From contig PUDQ02000001.1 of NCBI GenBank assembly GCA_002964805.2, positions 1,450,001 through 1,514,000 on the forward strand: DNA of 64,000 bases. The letters are read 5' to 3'. Every line of letters starts with the position of its first letter. Positions within the stretch are counted from its first letter, which is position 1. Shown here piece after piece: positions 55,733 to 64,000 of this stretch. A program made the translations under genes and the position numbers. Source of the stretch: Trametes villosa. Lineage: Eukaryota > Basidiomycota > Agaricomycetes > Polyporales > Polyporaceae. The notes beneath the pieces were generated by a model. That model made no database searches and had not been told where the DNA came from. It saw only the letters and a program-made list of their open reading frames with translations.

Positions 55733-58700
55733 TCAGATATTCTTGGGTATATCGTCCTTCGTGCCCCTCCGCTCCGCCCCGCCGTTCACAGTATCCTCCA
55801 ATAGAACATACTTCCCGTTCTCAAGCCTTACGTCCAATGCTAGCCCCTGCGACGGCTCACCCGTTCGCCAAAGAGGGCTCAGCCCGAACCATACCGCGAA
55901 CCTCGACAGGAATCGTTGGCGGTGGCTCTTGTGTTTCCGCGTTGTGAGCGGGTCCTCCAGGATGCCTTCCCAGCGATAGGCCGGCCGTGCGCGAATGGAT
56001 GCGTCGTCGTGGTCGGTGCCACCCCCTGTGCCGATCGTGGATGGACGCGCGAGCGTCTGGAGGTCGATCTCTTCCATGTCTAGCTCCGACGCGTCGTCTC
56101 CAAGGTGGAAGATGATGCCCTGCAAGACCTCGTCAGCTCACGATCTAGGAAAAGCATAACGCGGACCTACGTTGTCTGAGCCGTGGAAGACGATGTCGTT
56201 CATGCGGAGGTACATTTTGTTCAGGAATCCCGCATGGAAGAAATCCCCGAACTTCGGCTTCTTGTGGTACAAGCCACGCTGGGCTAGGAAGCTCTCCAGC
56301 GCCGCCCGTGGAAGCGGGGTGTATGCGATAGAGGTGGGGTAGTGCGGATTGAAGTCCGTAGCGTGCTTATTCAGTGCACCGATAGCGTCCCAGTTGCGCC
56401 GCCATAGGTCGTCCTAAACGAAGGTCAGCTCGCTGAACGAAAGGGCCACCTTACACAGTGTCGTGCTCACCCAGAAAATGTACCACCACGTCGCCAGCTC
56501 CGACTTGCTCACAGCGTAAAGGCGGTCGTACGTGATCTCGAAGATATTCACGTTGCTCGCCATCAGCTTGCGCACGCGCGCATCGTGCTCCATCTCGATC
56601 GCGCTTTCGGATAGTCCGCGAGGGTCGCGCGGCTGGTCGTACACCGCCGTGAGGAAGCGATACGAGAGCGTCCTCCTTTTCCAGATGGACTCCTTCCGGA
56701 AATGGTGGCGATAGTTGTGCAACGCCGCCTCAATGTAGGACAGGCGACTCGGAATGAGGTGTTCGTTCATGGCCAAGAAGTGCGCGAGCGGCTGTGTGAG
56801 GTCGTAGTCGTCGGTGAGCCCGATAACTGTCCCGGTGACTTGTACTTTCTTCGCGTAGGTGAGCTCGACATCGAAGCCGCTGCCGAGCTCCAGGCCCTCC
56901 CACCGCACTTCGCCGTGCCGCTTCAGATGGAAGACGCAGGACTGGTAGTGGATGGAGGTTTGCGCCGCATAACGCTTCCCGCAACAGCAGAAATTTTCGC
57001 GGTCGCCGACGTACTGTGTGCCAAACACCGTTAAGTAGGTAATATCACACACATGGAAAGGAACTCACCTGTATATGGTCGTACGGCCAACGGACGATCT
57101 GACCATCAAGGGCGCGCAAAGCCATGCGTACTTGCCTCTTGCGCGCGATATCCTCGCTCGCGTTCTGGTGGACATAGTGCTCCAGGTCGCGCACTTCGTT
57201 CAAGACTACCTCGGGACCGTCATCATATCGCAGAACCTTCAACACCGTGAGCTAGATGTATCGCTGATGCTATTATCTACGCACCAGTGAAGGCGGGAAG
57301 GGAACCCACCACGCATTGCCAAAGAACCTCGTGCAATTCCGCGGGGCAGTGCCATGGGGTTTCCAGTAAGAGTCTGGGCCAACGAAGTGCATCTGAATCG
57401 TCTCCTCGAGATGTCTGAACCATTCGTAGTCCGGGCCGGAGACCAAGGCGACTGCCTTCGTGTACGCGATAGAGCCCACCTCCCGAAGAATCTGAATGTT
57501 GTTTGTAGGGATCAGTAATGAAAAGGGGGCACTCTGAGCGACGAACCTTCAAATTCTCGACGTGCCTCTCGCCAGGAGTCCCCGCGAAATGCAGGAGATA
57601 GGGCGGGTATTCGCCGTCGCGGGCCTGTTTGTATTCTATCTTCTCCTTCTTGGGTATCCGACTCTCCTCGTCCGTGAGTAGTAGCGTAGAGATTGCCTCC
57701 TGCCAGATACGACGCTTGGTATGCGGGGAAGTCGGGGAAAGATCCAGGCTGAGGAGAATGTCGGGACATGAATATAATCCACTACAAGGTACTCACCGAG
57801 GCGAAAAGATATCGATGCCTACGCAAACTTGTTAGCAAGAACGGGGCAAAGCGATTTGTCACACCTACTAAAATCAATCCTCCGAGCCAGTCCTGTGCAG
57901 TCGGTCAACACATGAGGCCTAAGGACACGCAACGGCCACTTACTCTTGACAAGCCGGCGTACGATGCTCATGTTGATGAAAATGAAGTCTAAGCAGCAGG
58001 AGTTAGGTATTCGTCTACCGTGAACAGGTTCGGGACCCACAGAAGCTGAGACCATAAGTTATGACATAGATTCTGCGGATGTGCTCGTTAGCAGGGTCGA
58101 CATCAACAAGCATCAGGGTTACCTACACATAAAGCACTGGCCCATTGAAGATATCCTGGCCGGGTATATTGAGTGCGACAGCAAGAGAGACAGCAGACGT
58201 CAAGACATAGTTGAGGCGCGAGGTCCATTCGCTAGCGTTGTTGACGGGATCCAAGAATGGCGCGTAGATGCATTGCAGCGCGAAGAAGACGAGCATGCCG
58301 ACGAGTAACAGAATCTGCCGAGCGACGGAGACCTTCTCTCGATCGGCGTTGCGGAAAAGACAGTTATCAGGGTCGATCACAGCCGTCAATAGCAGGGTGG
58401 TGAGCTTGGCGAAGAGGTACGTTGATTCGTACGTGGCCCAACCCCGCCGGAAGCCTATCAGTATGTGAGCCTTCCGTTCTGACGCTTAATTGCCCGTCGG
58501 CTACACACCGTTGTACAGGAAGTTCAACGGATTACGGTCGCGTCCCAGCAATCGTTGGTATTCGCGGTCCATATCACTGTGGCTTCTTGGCGCGCCGAGC
58601 TCGGTGAAGCGATCCACTTTGGGTGTGACCCGCTGGATGGTGGTGTGTAGGTGGATAGGGAACCACACCGTTAACTGTTCGTCGTCAGAGAGGTCGTCCA

Positions 58701-60349
58701 CAGTCAAAGCGAAGAGGACCTACCCCAACGAAGGATGCAATGGCAAGAATCACAATGACGGGTGCGTAGTTGATCTCGTTTCGTAGCATGGTAGTTGTGT
58801 AGCAGAAGTCCAACGGCTCACGATACTCGTCGGAAGGTCCCAAAGGCTCGGTAGTTGAAGATGCCGCCGCACTCGTATAGGGGTTAGGAACAGCCCAGAG
58901 ATCGTCGGACCAGACGAGGACGTGAACGGCCATGGTACTGAGGGGAAGGTAGATGACCGTCAGGATAAATGTGACAATTACGACGGCCCAGGAGTTCTTG
59001 AGATATTTCGTCGGCTGCAACCCCTCGGGCACAATGACCGAGCAGCAAGCCCGTGTCATGCGTACCCAGAAAAACAAGAGGACGCCTGCGAGAGTCATCA
59101 AGGCCACTAGTAAAGCGAGTGACTGCACAAGAGAGGATGCGAGATTCAACGCTAGGACGTTTGGGCTGTCGAACTGTTAGATACAGTGTCATGCGCGGAG
59201 CAAACCCTACTTGCATCGTTTGCAGGAATAGGGTCCGCCAGTGCTCCTCCGGCTTGACTCCGTGCGAGACTACAAGCAGTTATTAGGGGCGGCAAAATCC
59301 CGAGTACCCGAACTTACAGAAAGTACTCAATATCAGCGCAAATATTTGTAGTGTGTCGACCAAGCCCTGTACACTGTAGAACGGCGCGATAGCGCTCGAA
59401 CCCTGTGGCGTTTCGAATCATCAGGCCTCCTCGCAATGTTCTTGTGAACGCCTTGCGCGCATACCGTGATACCCAGCGCGACGTTCAGCAGGGAGCCGAA
59501 GATGGACTGCCTGTTTCTCCACGTTGGGGGTATCTTCGCGTTGCTCTCGAGGTCAACGAGGCTGGTTCCGACGAGACGCTCCATTGGAGGGAACATGGAG
59601 ATGTCGGTGGCCTTGCCTTTGCCCTTACCTTGGCCGCCGTCCTGGATACGACACTCGGGGAATGACGGCATATCTAGAGACGAGATGTACGCGTCCAGCT
59701 GAGGGAGAGCCACGGGTGCCGCATTCCGAGCCAATATCTGAGAGAGAGGTATCGGAGTATGAGGGCCAAGGTTGTGGGGCGTCGGCACGAGGGTGGTGGT
59801 AGAGCTCGAGGAATAGTATGGCTTGAACACAGTCGCAGAGCTCGGTCGAGAGCTGGGGCCGTTCGCAGACGACAAGAGTGGATTCAACTCTATAGCCGAC
59901 CCGTTGTCGATGACCGTGTTCGTACTCTTCCCCCAGCCAGATGAGCGCGCTAGGGAGCTGCTTTGACCGAATTCTGTGTGATGACGCCGCGACCCCTCCA
60001 ACTCGTCGGTGACATCTGCGTCTGCCACCGCGGTAGGTTGCTTGCGGACCTCGGACACGTATGTGGGCGTGGAGCTTCCGGATTCCGTGGATTCGGCGAG
60101 CATTGGGTCATCTTCCTGATCGGCCGAGCTTGGCTCTCGTCGTCGCAGGTGAGAATGGGAGAGGAACTTGGCCGGGGAAGGCGCAGGATCATCTTTCGTG
60201 GCTTTGGCCGCCTTCGGAGATGCTCCTAACGCATTTCCAGGGCTCGCTGATGACGCGCATTCCCTAGAGCTGGAGGGAGTTGAGGCGGCGGTGCTTGCAG
60301 CGAGCTGGGAACGCGATTCATATTGGCCTACCAGGTCCTTCACGGCCAT
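55733..60349 (-). CDS. large multi-pass membrane protein of unknown function
   Basis: I do not recognise this family. The start at 60349 (MAVKDLVGQYESRSQLAAST) opens a 300-residue Ser/Pro-rich cytosolic region, ending LPQLDAYISSLDMPSFPECR and IPPTWRNRQSIFGSLLNVAL. A membrane region follows with roughly seven hydrophobic segments, among them SLALLVALMTLAGVLLFFWV, WAVVIVTFILTVIYLPLSTM, YAPVIVILAIASFVGV and ILLLVGMLVFFALQCIYAPF. The C-terminal half is soluble and rich in conserved-looking aromatic blocks (ISTLLLTDEESRIPKKEKIE, YLLHFAGTPGERHVENLKIL, EWFRHLEETIQMHFVGPDSY, TRFFGNAWWVPFPPSL, ELTYAKKVQVTGTVIGLTDD), ending at 55733. About fifteen exons chain in frame with no point where a second start seems needed. 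Role unknown; the arrangement suggests a transport or sensing protein. Confidence 0.7.
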
Positions 60350-60699
60350 TTGGTGTGTGGTCGAGAAGGCGCTTCGGGGTCCCTCCAGAGGTCAGAGCCG
60401 CTTCAAGAGTTAGAGAGCGGCCTGCATGGATAGCGAGGAGGAGGAGAAAGCGAGGAGTGGGGGAGCCCAGAGGTCACCGCGACGCGACAGGCCACTGGCA
60501 AGACGCGACGCGATGTGGGGTGGGGTGGCGCACGTGGCTCGCTTCATACGCCTACTCTGCCCAAAAAGGATACTGTCGTAGAACAGAGTCGTCGGGATGC
60601 TTCAACCCTATAATACTAGCCTCTCCACTTCATACATTGCCGGCGGATACAGGAGAGCAGTAGTACCGTCGTTACACATGAACGCTTCAAAATAGGTGG
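60350..60699. other. short intergenic region
   Basis: Lies between the start of the large membrane protein and the 3' end of the DUF2235 gene, both minus. No gene was seen. Confidence 0.5.
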
Positions 60700-63110
60700 C
60701 TACTTCAGGAACTCCTCGACCAACTTCCCAACGCTAGTCTCCGCCGCCGTCTTGCCGATCCAACTTTGCACATACTGCGAGTGCGCGTCGCTGTGGTCTC
60801 CGGTATTTCCTCCACTCTTCAGGTGCTTCACGGCATCGAAAGCTTTGTGGAAGAGCGAGTTGTCGTGGGAATGGTGGTGGTGGTGGTGGGACCCGTCTTC
60901 TTGGGTACGCTCCTCGGTCTGGACTGTTCCCTGAGACGTGTGGGCGAGCTTGTTCTCCCAGTGAGCTTTCACCTGCTCCTCCCAAGGGAGTAGCGGCACG
61001 ACGAGCTTCGGGTTGGCATTAATAGTTTCTTGCAAGTTGGGAACCAAGTGGACCTGCTCCAACACCGAAGAGTGTATGACCTCGTAGGTGACGTCGTCGG
61101 TGACGGTGGGTAGCTTGCGTTGGATCTCTTTGGAGAGCGCGAAAATACCGGTGCGAGAGCTGAGTAAGCTTAGTTAGTCGCGCACCATAGCGGCGGTTCA
61201 GGCCCACGTACTTGTGCGGTGGCTGGGTTCCCCAAGCAGCGGTTGGGCGCGGAAGAGAGATGACATAGGCGTAGTCGAAGGAGAGCGCGTCACCGATGTT
61301 TGACTGACACATAATCCGTTAGCCCACCACCCCAATGTCTCGCTGACAGTCACAGAGCGTACAATCATCCAGTTCATGGTCAGGTCCGAGAGATCATGTT
61401 CTTCATAGCCGCCGCCAATCTATCAAGGAAGTGAGCCAGCGAGCGTGACACTTGTGCCAATACACTCACGTCGCAGTGGGATCCTAGGATGAGTACCGCG
61501 AGCCCTGAGCTTCAAGCCGGTCTCATAGAACAATATGACGTACCGGTGAACCAGCACTGTGAAGCGCCGTGTGAGCAACCTCCTCGGCGTATTGGGCGAA
61601 GTCTGACATACCTGTCTGAGCAACTGCCCCTTCTTCCGCCCCTCCTCCGTCTGTTCGAACCTGGCGCAATCCTACATACAATTATCCATCAACATCTAGT
61701 CATTATTCGACTCAGAGATACTTACGAAGTCAGCTCTGTGCTCGTTCAACGCCAGAGCTTGATAGGCCCGCTCGACATGATGACCCAGAAGTCTGTCAGG
61801 GAAACCAAAGAGCGTCTTCATCGTGTCGTTATGTAAGGTCAGCTCCTCGGGCAGCCCCACGGATCCCACCGTGTCGAAGACACCCAACACCCTTCCGGTA
61901 AACATCGTCAGCAATACGACAACCGGGCCAGACGTCGAAGACCTCACTTTACCGAGTAGCCACTTGGCCCACTGTAGGCTCGCTGCAGCCCTGGTGCGTT
62001 CGAACCCGTCCATGGCTCAAGTTGTTCGTTCAACTTGGCGATCTCTGATGCAACTCCTATCAATAATTGTAGGATAGCAGAATGCGAAACTCGGTCGCAC
62101 CGTCGGGATCCTCAGACTTCCCTCGTTTCTGGTACGCGACGAAGATGGTTGCAAAGTGGTCCATTTCGGTCCGGTCGAGGACGCCGATGGCACCCTGGTG
62201 GCGTAACGTGAGGCGTGCCCTGCTGGATCGTGACAGGCTGCAACTCACAATGAACATGGCGACCATACGAGCAGTGTATGCTCCCTAGGTTCTGTGATAT
62301 AGATGAGCTATAGCGGCCAAGAACGCATATCTTCACCCTAGAGAATCCAAAGAGGAATATCTGTCCTATCACGTTAGTGTCGTTTAACTTCGGCGTATGG
62401 GATACGACGTGCCTCATCTCCAGGCCGATAATTTCTGAACAGATACATCAGTCACGGCTCACCAGTGCAACCAAGTTAGCTCGATCAACTCACTGCGCGA
62501 TGAAGGCATATGCTTCCTCGACTTTGCTAGCTGTGGCACCAGATCATCAGCCGTGGGTTCGGAACACGTTCACCATGGGCCCAACCTAGGTTGGCACCGG
62601 TGACGCCTTCGAGTGAGGGGCATAAATCAGTAGTGGTTGTGTGTTACTACAGAACATGCACGCTTACCGTTCACTATTTGGTCGTATATATTCTCAGTGC
62701 CGATACCAGACTGATAGAACACAACTTGATGGATTGGTGGCTGCCTACACGCCGCTCGGATGTCAGTGGGTTGTCCTAGCCCTACAGGCTCTGCCCAGAT
62801 ACTTACGCTCTGTCATCTACGTGGTTTATGGCTCTAGCAAGGCGCTGCGATGCCCGAGCGGTTACGACCTCTATCTGTGTGCGAATTGGGTACAAGACGC
62901 ACCAGGATGTTAGTGTACTTCCATCTCTGGTTGACGACGATCCCGTCCTGCCACGTTCTACGACACGGGTCAGTCGTTCGAAGCATGCCTGTGACTTCAG
63001 CATCGTAGAACACACCCATCGCAACAAACGACGATCCTCTTGTGACTACGACTGAGCCCTTGGGCCGCAGCTGGGGCTGGGGCTGCTGCGTTCGGAGATA
63101 CCTGCGACAT
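60700..63110 (-). CDS. DUF2235 alpha/beta hydrolase
   Basis: DUF2235 protein, the fungal relatives of the Tle1-type phospholipase fold. The start at 63110 gives MSQVSPNAAAPAPAAAQGLS, then KRIVVCCDGTWQDGIVVNQR (the family's CDGTW signature). The nucleophile elbow is assembled across an intron: IFLFGFSR joins GAYTARMVAMFI, giving GFSRG. Further blocks are GVFDTVGSVGLPEELTLHND, AYQALALNEHRADF and WFTGSYSDIGGGYEEHDLSD (Asp of the triad region), then SDLTMNWM. The C-terminal part is FDYAYVISLPRPTAAWGTQP and EVIHSSVLEQVHLVPNLQET, then a polar tail containing six consecutive histidines (DGSHHHHHHSHDNSLF), ending KTAAETSVGKLVEEFLK. Around twelve short exons. Likely cytosolic lipid- or ester-hydrolysing enzyme; substrate unknown. 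Confidence 0.87.
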
Positions 63111-63684
63111 GAAGGTAGCGACGTAAGTGTGCGGTCTGAGAAAGTGGTGGCGCGCAGAACCACCCAGTGTACTTATATATACCACAGACACACAGCACCA
63201 CTACCGCCGGATGCCGCTGTCGGCGATGCCTACCGGAATGCGCAAGCCCCGGACAAATCAGTGATGACAACATTCGATATCTCCCACAATGGACACATGG
63301 GAATCGAGAAGAAACGCCACGGAACGGGCGCACTTGCAGAGAGCTTAAAACCGTGATACGAAGGCCTAGCTAGGACACCATGGCCAAGCGAGGGCAAGGA
63401 ATGGCAGCCTAGGGAAACTGATAATCTGACAAGAGAGCATGTACGTTCGAGAGCGGGCGATGCGGAACGTCTTGCGTTGACGTGTTCGATCGCGAAGCGA
63501 GTATGGCGATGCCCAGGGCGCTCTTCGAAGGCAAAGGGCCGCGCAGTATTGGATCTCGGACAGCGCTCAGATTGTGTCGACGCGCCGTACGCTGTCAGCC
63601 ATCTGAGTACTGAGTACTGAACACCAAAACGAATGGTATGTCCGTTTTCCATCCCATGCATTAGACCTACAAGAAACAGTGAGT
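63111..63684. other. intergenic
   Basis: Upstream of the DUF2235 gene; holds its promoter and the 3' flank of the gene at the right edge. A TATATATA-like word occurs near 63174-63181, about 65 nt upstream of the DUF2235 start. No gene was seen. Confidence 0.5.
63174..63181 (-). promoter_or_regulatory. TATA box of the DUF2235 gene
   Basis: TTATATATA-type sequence in the 5' flank, about 65 nt upstream of the ATG at 63110. Position and context fit a fungal core promoter. Confidence 0.55.
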
Positions 63685-64000
63685 CTACTTCCCAAGGCGC
63701 ATCTCGGCGCGGGCGAACTCGTCCAGCGCTCTCCGGAACTCCGTCTCCTCTATGGAGAGGCTCTTGCTAGGAGGAGTCGTATTCCGCCACGGCTTCCGGG
63801 AGGTAGAGCTGTGGTCCCAGCTGCGCAACAAATAAGCATTAAGATGCAGCTTGAAAAACATGTTCACACTCACTATATCTCAGTCAGTCTTGTTTGCCAG
63901 GGAGGGAAACCTCCCAATTCCGCTGGCGAAGGCAACCGGGAGAGAGGTGGTTTCCGGTGCACAATCATGAGATCTGGCGAAGGGAAACCGCTCTCGCCTG
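63685..64000 (-). CDS. 3' end of a gene cut by the window edge
   Basis: Two terminal exons of a minus-strand gene whose 5' part lies beyond 64000. The upstream exon reads GESGFPSPDLMIVHRKPPLS and AELGGFPPWQTRLTEIY. A GTGAGT donor and a GCGCAG acceptor (intron about 63822-63885) join it in phase to WDHSSTSRKPWRNTTPPSKS and EFRRALDEFARAEMRLGK, stop at 63685. The family is not recognised from this fragment. The pattern of charged, helical C-terminus looks like a real protein end. Confidence 0.65.

Overview
The window looks like nuclear DNA of a filamentous basidiomycete, probably an Agaricomycete. Coding exons are GC-rich. Almost every gene is broken by short introns (about 46-70 nt, GTRNGY donors and YAG acceptors). 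Only one gene (the flavodoxin-like reductase at 54953-55582) reads as a single exon. The families are fungal: RTA1-like 7-TM proteins, SKN1/KRE6 glucan-assembly protein, PEX16, RRP36, DUF2235, mucin-like single-pass membrane proteins. I see no rRNA, tRNA, CRISPR array or transposon. All splice models were worked out by eye from reading frame and family resemblance.

Layout. 0.8-5.4 kb: two tandem RTA1-like genes on the minus strand, separated by 1.6 kb with no recognisable gene. 6.3-9.0 kb: a short SGT1-like CS-SGS gene, divergent from a glutathione S-transferase. 9.8-12.6 kb: a GT31 glycosyltransferase. 13.3-14.9 kb: a single-TM protein of unknown function. 15.7-16.6 kb: a small glycine-rich hydrophilic protein. 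17.3-28.7 kb: two paralogous Ser/Thr-rich membrane proteins, both minus, flanking two plus-strand enzymes (an MDR oxidoreductase and an isochorismatase-like hydrolase). 30.1-34.9 kb: a Rab4-type GTPase, a D-serine dehydratase-like PLP enzyme, and a divergent HSL-type esterase. 35.5-37.8 kb: an RBM39-like splicing factor. 38.2-41.9 kb: a compact trio of a short ketol-acid reductoisomerase-like protein, a divergent short-chain dehydrogenase resembling L-rhamnose dehydrogenase, and a tail-to-tail cupin. 42.4-49.2 kb: PEX16, an unknown coiled-coil protein, and a SKN1/KRE6 protein. 50.3-55.6 kb: a CorA transporter, RRP36 and an FMN reductase. 55.7-63.1 kb: a large multi-pass membrane protein of unknown function and a DUF2235 hydrolase. 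The last 300 bases hold the 3' end of a gene that runs off the window.

Most genes are housekeeping or cell-surface functions with no shared pathway. Two groupings might be functional units. One is the pair of mucin-like paralogues around the two enzyme genes. The other is the KARI-like/SDR/cupin trio, where the KARI-like protein has lost several residues needed for the classical reaction. The strongest candidates for something undescribed are that KARI-like protein with its neighbours, the roughly 4.6 kb membrane-protein gene at 55.7-60.3 kb, the mucin-like pair, and a possible one-nucleotide exon in the esterase gene.
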